Part shown: positions 13,022 to 25,100 of the stretch, piece by piece
Position numbering within the stretch: position 1 is the stretch's first letter
How the letters are laid out: the number at the start of each line of letters is the position of its first letter
Assembly (NCBI GenBank): GCA_914767715.1
Contig: OU612073.1
Location: 3,660,001 to 3,724,000 of the forward strand
DNA: 64,000 nucleotides
Reading direction: 5' to 3'
DNA from: Membranipora membranacea
Taxonomy: Eukaryota; Bryozoa; Gymnolaemata; Cheilostomatida; Membraniporidae
Notes under the pieces: model-generated
Database searches by the model: none
What the model saw: the letters and a program-made list of their open reading frames with translations, nothing else
Told to the model about the DNA's origin: nothing
Position numbers and translations under genes: made by a program

Positions 13022-13120
13022 TTCTACATATTGATATACTTGCCTAATAGGATCAGAGTCGTGCTCTCATTTGACAGCTGATCTATTTGAGTTACATTAA
13101 AAGATTGGATTTTGGGCTAT

Positions 13121-13148
13121 TCCGCCTTCAAACGGCTTTGAAGGCGGA
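13121..13148. repeat. GC-rich hairpin with 12-bp perfect stem
   Basis: TCCGCCTTCAAA is followed by a four-base loop (CGGC) and the exact reverse complement. It is upstream of the zinc-finger gene. Its role is unknown; it may be an element terminus. Confidence 0.7.
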
Positions 13149-13996
13149 GTCTCATCCGGGCGCCTGAAGTAGCCATTGCGGGGGTAAAGTTGGCACTGGA
13201 AGAACTCAGCTCAGATTAAAAGCACAAATTGTAAGTTATTCAAACCTGAATCGGGCCATTCAACCATTCCATTGTTTCATGCATTGGTAATGTGCTGTAG
13301 GAAGTAACCACTGGAAGTGGTGGTTAAGCTAAGACTTGTTTTGTTTATAATCTTGTTATACTAACTATGGTTCTCCAAGAAGTAGAAGAAATGAGTGAGT
13401 CACTAACTCTAATATAAACTAAAATAATAATGTCATATATATCTCCAGAGACTGGAGGGAGAATCCCTTATTCCCTGGTCATATGTACCAGCACTTCTAC
13501 AGTTTCCAATTCATAACTATTATATATTTAGCCCACACCAAGGAAGAGTCTTTTACTCCTTGTTGTCTAGTTGAGTTGAGTCAAGGTGTAAAAATAAGTT
13601 TTACTGAACTTGCGACTACCCACTGCTGCTATGTTACTGTTAGTATTTTAATGAGTAGCCTAGCTAGGCCTACAAAAATTCAGAGAATAGAACATTACAT
13701 TCAGTCCTAGGGTTTTCTTGAATCAATAGTAGGCACCGAACAGGCTCAGTCCTTCTTGTAAGTAAGAAAGACCAGGTACCAGTCCATTGTCACTTGTAAG
13801 ACAAAAAGTTATAGTTAGGGAAAAGGTGAAATTACTCCGCATTTCCGGTGTCCAGTTTGCTGAAATAAGCGTGGTTAATTACTTATAACAATAAACAATC
13901 TTTGTTTGGCAGCAAGCCTATTTGTGGTCTGCACATTAAATTATTTCTATGTTTATATATGATAACTATTATTCACTCTATTTTTATCTTGTACAG

Positions 13997-16900
13997 ATGG
14001 CAGAGATCATCGTGGAGCATGCTGTAGGAAGTGGAGACGCAGAGATGTTGCATGAAGAGCAGATGATCCCGGATCATATACAGGTTGATGTACTGTCAGA
14101 GGATGATTACATCGCTGTCTCTAATGCACTTGAGCTCCGAAGTGTAGAAGAACTGGCTAAGGGTGTGATGACAGTGGATAGAATAATCCCTGTGCTGAAA
14201 GCAATGATTACCAAGGTATATAGGCCTAGTGTATGAGGCAATGTAGAGTGACTATCGCTTAATTTTCAATATAGTAGAAGATAATTTAAATAGTCTGTGT
14301 GGTCTTGTCAACCTTATGTAAAAAAATCTTGTTTATTAGGCCAAGGAGAAAAACTTAATCTCCGTACTTACTCCTTATACTCACCCTGTCTTGACAAGCT
14401 TGTCAAGACAGGTTAGATTAAACTGTGGTACTGCATTCAAATTCAACCATTCGTTCTCCTATTTTAGCGAGAGAAGGAACAGCAACATGCCATAAAAGAT
14501 CAAGGTAAGGAGAACAATATACATACCCTACTGATGTAAGACTTGTCTGAGATACAGCAACATGATTTGCTTTCATAACCTATCAAATAGTGATCGAGAT
14601 CATAGCTATGAATATTGGAAAGTCATGCCAAGATAACATGTGCCGCATAGTAAAATGTCTAATGTCTGAGACATAATAAATCCCAATAATTGTCGTCACG
14701 CATTGACTATTATTATGATACATATATTTGACATCACAGTAAGCACTTACCTTCACTGTTGCTGACATATATTTATTATGTGGTGTAGTGGTTGTGATGA
14801 ATATGGGTGAGAAGCAGGTAGAGTTGACTGATATGATAACCAAAGATGGTAAACTGAAGAAGAAGAAAGCCAAGAGACAAATGTCTCCTGAAGAGATCAA
14901 AGAGAAACTGAGAAAACTCCGGGGTATGTCTGTCAGTGTTTATGTGAAATACTTTGTCGCCCTTGTTGCTGGTATTTTTATTCTATCAACCAAATACCCT
15001 TGATCAGTAAAGTCGTTGCAAGAGAAAAAGTTCTCCATTTCATGCAGACTTGGAATAATGAAATATATACCTTGCTTAGGCTAGCATCAAATCCCGCTAG
15101 CTTGTATTTTGTTCTCTTTGTTAGCAATGATTGAATGACCGAATATTATCCAGCAATAAGGTGCCCAATTTTTTTGAGATAAATTACTAGGGAATGAAAA
15201 AAAAGTATGGTGGCAATCCTGTTACGAATAAAAAGATCTTCCTAATCAAACCTCTTGCGACCTCCGGCAGACCACTAATGCAGGTAACATGTTGGCGTTT
15301 GTTGTAGAATCACGAGATGACATACCTATGAAGACATGTGAGACATGTGGATATCGAACTCGAGAGCCGTATAAAATGAGAAGACACGAGAGAACTCATA
15401 CAGGAGAGAAACCGTTCAAGTGTCCTCTCTGTCCATTCAGAGGTGCAGAGAAGAGCGTTGTCGTGAAACATCTCAAGTCTAATGTCCACTCTAAAAAGGT
15501 AAGTACATTTGATGTCTGAAGGATGTCTTCGAAACATTCTTTCCACTGCGATCTGAAACAACTCTTTACATATAGGGAATTGAGACTTTTGCAGCTTAGC
15601 ATATGGTCATCTTTTGTCATGATTATTTATCCTACTACAACAATTTGTGCACGGAATGGTTTTTGACACAGTGGCTATCATAACCACTTTTGCACTAGCC
15701 TTCCTTTGTCAATTAAAAAAGGAGTTGTTTGTATATTTGATTTGCTATGTTTTAGGCAGGTGGATCACAGTTGAAGCCTGGAGCGACCAGTGGTATGGGT
15801 TTACGTATCGACTGTGACCAGTGTACATTCACAGCCACCAGCTCTCAGCAGATGATCAAACACAAACAGAACAGACACGAGGGTCTGCAGAGGAAAGTGG
15901 GTAAACTCCGCTGTCCGTTCTGTGACTACAGAAACAGCTACCAGAAGGTTATGGACCTGCATATAAAAGCTCATGAAGGTAGGATATGATTAATATGTTT
16001 GTAGCTATGCTCTCTTTAGTGCATGGTAGAATCTAGAACCTTACCCGGTCTCAGCACTAAGACAAGCTGTGCTGGTGTGACACTACCTAGTTTCATAGTA
16101 TAGTTTTGTCACATTTCATGTAATAGATAACTTTATTATAGATTATTGTGGTAAATCAGTGCAGTTTGGGAGTTTTGAACATGCTCCCTGGTATAGTTAC
16201 AGCTAAATCGGTAGTTGTTTTACCTGGTCAAGTGCTCAATTTTGAGAAGGCAACTCCTAAATCAAAAAGAAACAAAGCATATTATTATAAGTACAAATTA
16301 CTGACTTATATACAATATACTGTTTATACTCTACGAATGCAATCACATACATACATCAGTTCTCCACCCTCAAGTTGCTCAGGCCTCTCATGAGACAGGG
16401 GAAGAGTTTACCTGAATTAATGCACATCATACCTAATGACCTAATGATCTTTATATTATACAGAAGAGGGAACAAGTAAGCCAATCATAGCTAAGACTAC
16501 AGAGACTCCCGCTGACTCAGACGGTATTGTGACAGTGTATCTCGATGACCTTGTATCCTGGAATAACAATCCAACTCAACCAATGCATCAACAGGTATGT
16601 CACATAATTTTCATATAAGTATAATTTTCAGACGCACTGACTTCGAAATTACACTATTAACATTTGTATCTCTGATCATCAGTGGAAGTACCTAATATGT
16701 TCCCACCCCTAATTAATGAATCTGACCTGGGATCGTCACACCAAATTCCTTGTGATGGTACTACTACTAAATGAATTAGTTCACTCTCTATTGATCAGAG
16801 ATATACATGCGATAGTATATCATGTGATCAGTGTGATTCTAAGATTCAAAGAGCCATGGACACAGGCTTTCGACATTCAGCCGTCGGATAATGCCTCAAT

Positions 16901-17711
16901 TTCGTCAACTCACTGTTTTCCTTCGCTACCACCTTGCCTTAAGAAATTGATCCAATAATGTTGAAGAGTGCATTTTTTTATTATAACAAGGTTTGGGGTG
17001 TATCAACACAATATCACATTTACGATTTCAAATCAATGATCCTGAATAAATTCGAAAGGGTCTTATCAATCACTTTGATGAGACAGGTTGCTGATTGTTA
17101 CTCTCTTGAATATTACAGGAGGTAGTTATACACGCACCAGCCACTCATGGTGATCAAGTTGACACAGTGCATGGTAACGATGATGGTGTCGATGAGCTTC
17201 TGACCTCCATTAACAGGTAAAGTACATACATATGAAATTATAATTAAGTCACCATAGAGGGAAGTTGTCTTATCTACTATTGGTGTGTTTATTAACAAGA
17301 TTGATCCTTGTTGCTCCCTTTCTACTGGTATATCACTGGCTATAGGTGGTCTAATGATGAAAAAATTGGATCAAACTTGTTATTAACACTGTTTTGAGAA
17401 AGGTTGTTGGTTTGATGGACAGAGATTGAAGCCATTTATCACTTTTGGAGAGATGGTAAGGGGGTCATCTTCTCACAAAAACAGCATGGCAAGACCAGTA
17501 CAACTTAGAGAAGGGACTTTCTTGTTCTATGACAAGCTTTTTCCAATCCATTACTGCATGATTAGTCGAAACAGGCTAAGAACTCCCTGTTTCATGTTTT
17601 GGTTCAATTTCCCACAGTGAGAATATCAAAGAAATGAGGCAGTACCATGATAACAGTTGTATTACTTTTGGCTGTCAAAACCTTATATCAGATACAACTA
17701 AACAAACCTGA
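13997..17711 (+). CDS. Four-finger C2H2 zinc-finger protein
   Basis: Eight exons join in phase to about 375 residues: 13997-14215 (ATG directly after an acceptor AG), 14468-14504, 14789-14923, 15308-15498, 15756-15978, 16464-16594, 17119-17216 and 17618-17711. The N-terminal 70 residues are acidic and helical; a lysine-rich stretch (KLKKKKAKR) follows. Finger 1 (CETCGYRTREPYKMRRHERTH) is followed by the consensus TGEKPFKC linker and finger 2 (CPLCPFRG...H.....H); fingers 3 and 4 lie in 15756-15978 (CDQC...H, CPFC...H). The tail is acidic and could act in transcriptional regulation. It is presumably a nuclear DNA-binding factor. The terminal exon is the weakest call: an alternative acceptor at 17966 would instead add one Ser codon and a stop. 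Confidence 0.8.
14385..14412. repeat. Perfect 28-bp palindrome in a zinc-finger gene intron
   Basis: CCTGTCTTGACAAG and its exact reverse complement meet at a central AAGCTT with no spacer. It sits in the intron just before the 37-nt exon 14468-14504. Confidence 0.85.
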
Positions 17712-19309
17712 TTACCTTGTTAGTTGTAAATGTGACCGTAGCCTCATCTCTAACTTTACCTGACCTGTTAACTAGCCTCACTCATACAAAGTTATGTTAT
17801 ACAGACTCAAATTATTAATCCAGCTAATAGATTCAGCTATTCTATTATGGTAGTCTAGTCTATATGGCTATCTATAAGCTTGTCTATGGCTTACATTTAC
17901 CAGAGGCACAGTCTGTTCTTCACATACATATTAGAACTCTCATTATATCACCTTTTTTTTTGCAGTTAACTCATTCAGCTAAAAGGAATACTAAAGATAA
18001 GCGCAGCTAGTTTACATGGATTAGATGTTTAGCGAGAAAGACATAGCTCAGTAACGATGGATATGCTGAACCTTTATAATTATATACCAGACATCAGACA
18101 ACTCATGTTTTATATTGTGATCATGAACATCAGGTTCAGACATGATATGCTATGATAGCAACAAATGACAATTTTCTAAATGTATTGAATGGTCTAATTT
18201 CTTGCTGATAGCAGAATAATATAGCAACTAATTATTCATATTATCGTAAAGCTATGCCTTATGGGAATTACAAAATAATTTTGTATTTGTAAATATTATT
18301 GTATTTTAATCAATCATTTCATGCTTTCTCATGGTACCGCAAAAATGTACGCACAATAATTATTGTTTAGTTGCACGCTGTCTATTTAAACTCATGATGT
18401 TTGAATGAACTTTGTAGATATTGCTCCCTATACGAATATAAGAATAATATACCCTATACCCAACAAATTATATTAATATTGTTGTCAATATTTATCCATG
18501 TGTCGAGACAATTAGCTAGTCTTTGTACGCAATCCTAGCCTTGTCAGTAGCCGCATGACTATCCCGGTTGCAATTACTTTGATTTTTTCACTCGATCACA
18601 CAAATATAAGTATTAATTTTAGGTCAAATCTAGCGTGATAATTTAATACCACCCTCTGAAGGAATGTTTGATAATCTTAATCTGCAAGCAAGTGCAAGCA
18701 AAAATTGCAGCAAGTGATATTGTTCGGGTTAAAAATTGGCAACTTTTGGGTTTTCAAACTTAATTGAAAGACAGTTTTGCAATGGCTCTTATCAAATACA
18801 ACATTGATAGTTATGTCTATGTGCCAGGTATTATCAATAAGCAAATAAAGCCGGTAGTTGAGTTAGCATGTTAACTAATGCGCATTAATAAAGGTGTTAT
18901 GGGCCGCCATAGGAGACAGATGTAAAAACTGTTGCTCAGACGGAGACCTATAAACTGGTGAGTACCGAGTAGTTCTTCTTCAAAGTGAGTGTGTATTTTT
19001 CTTATTTTCCCGAACAAAATACATAAAAAAAAGGAATTTCATCAAGGTTCCTTTTAAGTTTTGACAAGATTTTTTTGGAGGTGGCTCTAAAATAATAATG
19101 AGAAACTAGCTTAGGATACAAAAATGATTGTGTTCTAAACAGATATTTTTGGTTTTATGGTAGTTCATGTTAATAAAGATAACAATAACGATGCCGTTGT
19201 ATGCCGATAAGAAAGAGAAAAGAGTGAAATATCACACTTACATACTGATGAGAGAGAGTTCAACCAAATGATATTTTGTTTATTTCTTTCGTACAGCAAA
19301 CGGTCAGCG
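17712..19309. other. Intergenic region after the zinc-finger gene
   Basis: The region is AT-rich with no supported coding exon on either strand. It would contain the 3' UTR of the zinc-finger gene. I searched the minus strand for a CUB-like exon that could follow the orphan first exon at 19436-19511 and found none. Confidence 0.5.
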
Positions 19310-20690
19310 GAACTTTATTCACTGGAATAAGAATATCAATATAACAATTCAGGGTCATTCTATCCCTCTCGGCCTAAGTTACCAAAGCTCTAGTGACAAT
19401 CCTTATGTTACCAAAATGTCTCCAGTTTTACTTACCATACACATTGCTTATGTGGACAAGTAGGAAGACTAGAAGTGATGATACTAGATTATTAGCAGAT
19501 TTGTTACACATGGCTGCTGTGAGTGTGTTCTCCTTTAATGTAGAGATGATCAGATCACAAACATAGAGAGAATTGATGCATCTCGGTAAAACATAGGCCT
19601 TCTTCTTGTTACATTCAGCGTTTGTATTCTGCGTATTCAGATGTGAATAACTATAAATCAAACGGCAGATGTTAGTCACAAACTATCCATCGGATTCGTA
19701 GTATAATTTTTTTTATCTACTCAACGAACTCACTGTAGTAGGGTACACAGTCTCCGTATTATCTTCGACCAAGGAATGTTAGGTAGTATTATACTCCTGA
19801 TCATTTTGACGCCAGTTCATTGCTTAAACCATCCTTTGCTGACACTCCTATCCCATGGGCATGGCCATAGCTTCAAACACTTTACAATCAGTATCATAGC
19901 AGATTGAAAGCGCAGCTCAGGTTTTTAAAATAACTTCAGACTAGAATACTTCAACAAGATCGAACTAAGCAATATAATCGATTTAGGAACTTGATATAAT
20001 ATATTCTATTCTATGACTTTGACTTTACACACATAGTTTACATCCCAATTATTTGCCAAATAATCTGGTTTTTTTATGCCATTCATGATTCTAATGATGC
20101 ACTATATGTTCTTACACTGTCATACATACCTGTTGTTTACTGCTAAGTGACTGTGTATCCAATTCAGATCAACTAGAGTTGTAAACTTCACTGCACTGTG
20201 CCCTAACGGATTTTAAGTTGGCACCTGCTATCAAAGCTTACGCAGTCCTGATATATTTGTGAGACTTGTCTGCTCTTGAATTGTATAGTGACCTGAGGTT
20301 GTGACATCACACGGCGGGAACTACGATACTTATAGAAGCTCTCTTATATCTAGGACTCCAAGGTGTGTGGTTGTATATGATTATCACTCTTGCGGGCATT
20401 CTATTTGTATAACAATATATGTGCCAACCTTACAATATTAGCTCTGCCTGCTATGATTCCACATAAATTGGTCTGAAAAGTTCATCTCACATGTCATTCA
20501 GATTTAGCCTGTGATCACCAGAACGCATCACTCCAATTTTAAGGAGGGCTTATTATGAGCCATTGGCAGAGTGGTAATGTAGACCAATGAAAATAAGGAT
20601 AGCCGACCGGCCTGATTGGTCCATCATGTAAACAGAAGGGAGTTATCTATCTTCTCGATATGGTGGGATAACTTTCTGTTAAAGTTTGGG
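19310..20690. repeat. Left arm of a large inverted duplication
   Basis: This segment matches the reverse complement of about 29985-31170 over most of its length. Anchors include the signal-peptide exon, the blocks around 19830-19910 (versus 30560-30640), 20040-20215 (versus 30240-30420) and 20445-20640 (versus 30000-30210). The left arm carries about 200 bp near 20226-20445 absent from the right arm. The arms are clearly diverged, with many substitutions and small indels. Confidence 0.85.
19436..19511 (-). pseudogene. Orphan first exon: duplicated signal peptide of the CUB receptor
   Basis: On the minus strand an ATG at 19511 opens 25 codons plus one nucleotide, then a GTAAGT donor. The peptide (MCNKSANNLVSSLLVFLLVH...) is nearly the same as that of the right-arm exon at 30967-31045, and start codon, frame, hydrophobic core, donor and phase are all preserved. 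I find no matching downstream exon on this strand, so it may be a non-coding relic, an exon of an unseen gene or a transcribed orphan. Preservation of the frame despite flanking divergence is the reason not to dismiss it. Confidence 0.6.
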
Positions 20691-20716
20691 AGAAAAATTC
20701 TCAAGCTAACCAGATC

Positions 20717-20740
20717 AATGAACTAAACCTTTAGTTCATT
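20717..20740. repeat. Perfect AATGAACTAAA palindrome
   Basis: AATGAACTAAA, a CC spacer, then the reverse complement. A longer copy with the same core is at 29456-29487 near the other side of the inverted duplication. Confidence 0.8.
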
Positions 20741-20756
20741 AACCAGATAGAGTGGG

Positions 20757-20778
20757 ACCAAGGAGTTAACTTCTTGGT
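20757..20778. repeat. Palindrome of the CAAGGAGTTAACTCCTTG group
   Basis: A 22-bp inverted repeat with ACCAAGGAGTT and its near-exact complement joined without spacer; one mismatched pair. Confidence 0.75.
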
Positions 20779-22146
20779 GGGACCAAGGCAAACTAGATGT
20801 CATAGATATGGATCAAGTTTTCTCAGAACTGATTTGAGCTCAAAATTCGTACTCTCCTCTTTTAAGAGTAGATATGCTCTTCCTCCAATTCTACTTTCTA
20901 TTTCGTGTTGCATAGGGTGGCAATGGTGGAGTGGAATGAGCTATGAGACGAGAGAACACAAGTAGTGAGCAGTTGGCAGTGAACATCTCTGCTCATGGGT
21001 ATTGCCCAAGCATGAGGCTACTTTTCCCAGAGTCTGACTGGAAAACTCTCATACCTGGAGCAATATAGTAGGTGGCATGAATAGAATTCAATAGATATTG
21101 CAGTTTTAGTGCTATAATATCTAAGAGCAGACAGCTCCAGCAAGATCCTGCATTGTTCTCAGACTTTCCCCTGCCGGGGGCCCTCGGGCGAGGGGCAAGA
21201 GTCTTTTTGTTTATTGGTATATTCTTCAGGTATACCCAACAGCCCTTTTTTTGGGTCTCAACGCACTGGCACCCTCCCTGCGCTTCATGGACCCTACCCA
21301 ACAAAAACAAAAAAAGTGTGCAGCCAAAAAAAAATGTGATGTGGATCATACTTATCAATTGGGTTCTACATAGTGAACTTAAACCGTTTATTGCCTCACT
21401 AGACTTAGTTTTCAGCATTATTAAATTTATCTAATCTGACATCTGACATCAACATCACGAGTTCTGTTACCTCATGGTGTGATGTTTGGTTTGAGATAAG
21501 GTCTTTTCAGATTGCTTTAGCCTTGATCAAAAAATTTGGCAACAGAAACAGCTGACAAATCGTCAATATAATATACAAGCCTGTACATTGATTACAACAT
21601 GATTGTCAAAATGCAATAATGAATGCAGGAATCAATAGCTTTTATTGGGTGAAAATTGAAAAATATTGGTATTATTAAATAATAAGACTGTTGACATCCC
21701 CAATAAAAAAGGGCTGTCATGGAATCAATGCTAGTTTAGAATGGTGTATGATTAGTTGTGAATAGCCAGAATACTGGACTGAGTCTTAAGCCAGGTTTAA
21801 TCAATGAAAATCCAGCGTTACTTTTCTGTGATTGAGCAGTCTAAACACCTTCACACATGAAAAAGTTGGATTTTAAATTCTCCATGATGCTAGATATAAA
21901 TATATCAGATAAGACACATAAGGGTAAAGATATTAGGAATTAATAGGTAATGATCACTAAAGTAAACAATATAAGCCTAAAATAATACATTAATTGGCTA
22001 GTAAAAAAACAAAATCCCATAATTAGCAAAACTCTATTCAGGTTAATTTGCATTCAGTATTGTTAACCAGCAGTTTCAACAGCATCAATACTGTGACTGT
22101 GATGAGGTTTTTTGTTTTGATGTTGACATGTTCAGTTTGATGAAAA

Positions 22147-25100
22147 TTAAACAGCTATTTGGCAAGCTCTGAATCTGTCTGAAGTTTTTGGAAAAAGCAG
22201 CACTGCTTCTTTCATGGCTGTCCGTGCTGAAAGGTTTATGGTACTGTTATCATGAAGAACGCAATTCCCCTTGCCTATGCCATCCCAGGATGCAGCAGTG
22301 CATTGCGCGTTAGCGGCACAGAAAGTTGCACATTTCTCAGCGGAGTAGACTTGGTAAACTTTTGAAAACTGAGCATCAGGGAAGCTGTACCCTGTGATGG
22401 TAAGCATACTATTCACTGCCCTTTCAGGGTAGACTGTGATAGAGAAAGGAGAAGTTGGTACAGCACTCTCAACGGTGAACACTGAGTGTATGATGCTCAT
22501 GTGATGACATATTTCATTGTTGGTGTCAAAAGCAGAAACTAGACATAGAGAATCAGCCGAACAAGATAATCTACAACAACTATCTGAAATACAACCCTGC
22601 CTTGTATTAAATGCACCCTCGAGATTGGAAACTTTTAATGAAACAGTAGTGCTTTTGTCTAGCGGAGATTCAGGGGAGAATGCTACAAAAACGGTCTCAA
22701 AATCCAATTTAGGTATGTTGGCCCAAAACGCCTTCCCAAGTTTCTTAAGCAGTACGCAGTTGTAGGTAAATTCTGTTTTATTTGTAACTTCAAATGCTCT
22801 GCAATCGTCGACAGCCTTGCAAAACTCTGCACACTGCTCGATTAATTTAGAATGATCATTTGTGGTTTCAGAGATCCTAAAGGCTTGACCTCTCTCAGCA
22901 GTATGATCGAATCGGTAACCAGATAATATTTTATTGGTTGTGAGACGATTTTGGAATATAGCAATTGATGATGAGCTATCAGCCTTGGGAGAAAATTTCT
23001 GCAAGTCGGATTGTTTTCCCAAATAACAGTGAGTTCCACGAAAGAGAGCTATTGCACACCCTGCTGTTTCTTTACATTTCAAGAAGCAGCGATCTAAAGT
23101 GTACGGATATAAATTTCCTAACGTAAAATCAGCGTAACTGATAGTAGCTCCTATTCCTATAGATTGAAGCAGCGTCGGTGAGTTATTTGATGGCCGGTTT
23201 TCACATTGCACATATGGAATCGTTGCAGACAAGTGGTAACAGTATTCGAGCTCAGCTTCTTTGAGCATGCTTTGGAATTTGTTGACTGTTGTCAAGGGCA
23301 TGTACATTTTTAAGTTCTCATAGGAGAATAAGCTACGCAATGATGTTAACTTGTATTTGATAGGAGCAGGTGATTGTTTGACTGGTTCAGCCCATGACAC
23401 TGTGTCACCGTTAACTGTTGGTTGGGGTCCAAGGGTCCTAGTGTTTACTTCTGTCAAACTTTGAAACTTAGATACAATTTCTTTCATTGTACTTTCATCT
23501 GTTTGACCACCATTTAGACTGAAAAAACTTGAAAGGCTTGCCTGTGCATTGACGGTTGACTTCTGGGAAGCAAGAGAATAGTAACTGGAGTTTCTCATCT
23601 TATAAATCTTTGTATAGGTTGCTCCATATATTACTTTTGTCGGAATATGCGTACCAAAATAGTCCATAAAACTGAGCACCTCACTCTTTTGATTTTCAGT
23701 ACTTGAGCCAATTGATGTATTGAGCCTAATGAGCCATGATTCTATTTCTTGACTAAAAGGCGGCAAACTATACTCATTTAGTTTTGTTGAATAGTAGTGG
23801 CAGTTAGCTGTTGAAATCACCAATTTATAAATTTTGTTGTCAATAACTTGAGAGGTCTTTTCATAGGTAGTGCTGGCCGAAAAAGAAAAGTTAGATCCTA
23901 GAAAGCTGAAACCTGCTGAGGCTTTCTCCGTGAGCACCTTGTAAAATTCTTGAGTTGTGTTGAGTGTGTTTGAAGAGAAGTAGAGATCACACGCTTCGTC
24001 TGGTGCTGCTGACAGCCCTCCAGGAATGATGTACCTACAGAAGAAAATTACAAGTACAATTCATCGGTTTGTTATCCCAACAGTTCTGACATGCTTTTTC
24101 AGATTATGCGACTTAATTACATTTTTTGTTGACATTTCATCATTTGCTGCCAGCGAAAGACTCAACTAGAAAAAATTGCAAAACCCAATTTAGCCTTACT
24201 TTTCCTCCATCTCAATTCTTTCAATTCAAACCTGTTGACACACAGATTTTGTATAGCCTAGAAGTGATGGCAATCCTCCAACTACAAATGCCTGCTACAA
24301 AGACATAGTGGTCAGAAGCCGCATCACCAGATTGGCAAGCTGGAAGCGACATCGTTGGCCTTAAGGTACTGTGCTATGCCATCCATTGGTTGGACGATAA
24401 AAAAATCCATATAGGCCCAATCGTAAATCACATCCTCCAGAAATCGTGGACAACAAAAGTGCTAATGAATAGTTGGTCATAACATTTCATATGCACCTGT
24501 TTTCTCAAGCACCATTTGAATACTGAAAGGCAAGCAGCTAACGTAACAAAATGCTGCTGATTGTTGCCTCAAGAGAGCTTCTCAAATTTTGAGGGATAAG
24601 GTTTTCTTCTGTACACTTAAATAACAGAGAGCACCGGTCAAACCTGCAGTCTGCTGTCTTTCTTTGTGAACTGTAATCAGCAGCAAATATTGGTCTTGTG
24701 AATCCAGGATCTACACCATCAGATAGTGGGAAGCCTTTAAGTAAATCGTACCCATAGAGACTGTATCCAACGTTCGGAAACAAGGTAGCACGTTCGTCTC
24801 TGCAGTAGTCTCCATCATCAATTACTGAAATCAAGAAATTTAAGCTATTACTTACACACTGATTTCAAGGGTGCGAAAACAGAGATACTCTAAATTGCCT
24901 AAATTGAAAATCTCCTTTGTCTGGCCCTTGGAAAATTGAAACTATATGCTTTTAAAAGGTTTCTTTCAGGGAGGGGAGGGGAGGGGAGGAGAGGGGAGGT
25001 ATCAATATATTATATCTGGATATTGACATTACCAGAGGAATGTCCGACCCTAATGATTGATTCATAAGTAGATTGTGTTAGTTAAAAATAATGAGCAATT

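Larger units (their letters stand above)
20691..22146. other. Region between the inverted-repeat arm and the MACPF gene
   Basis: No gene is supported. It holds two short palindromes and a GC-rich patch near 21150-21300. The long minus-strand frame at 20993-21418 shows low-complexity, non-domain sequence and no splice context, so I do not call it a gene. The right part should contain the 3' UTR of the MACPF gene. Confidence 0.5.

Noticed and set aside
20993-21434. 141-residue minus-strand frame and plus-strand overlap
   Set aside because: Sequence is low in domain character and lies in a GC-rich, repeat-like patch; no conserved motif and no splice partners.
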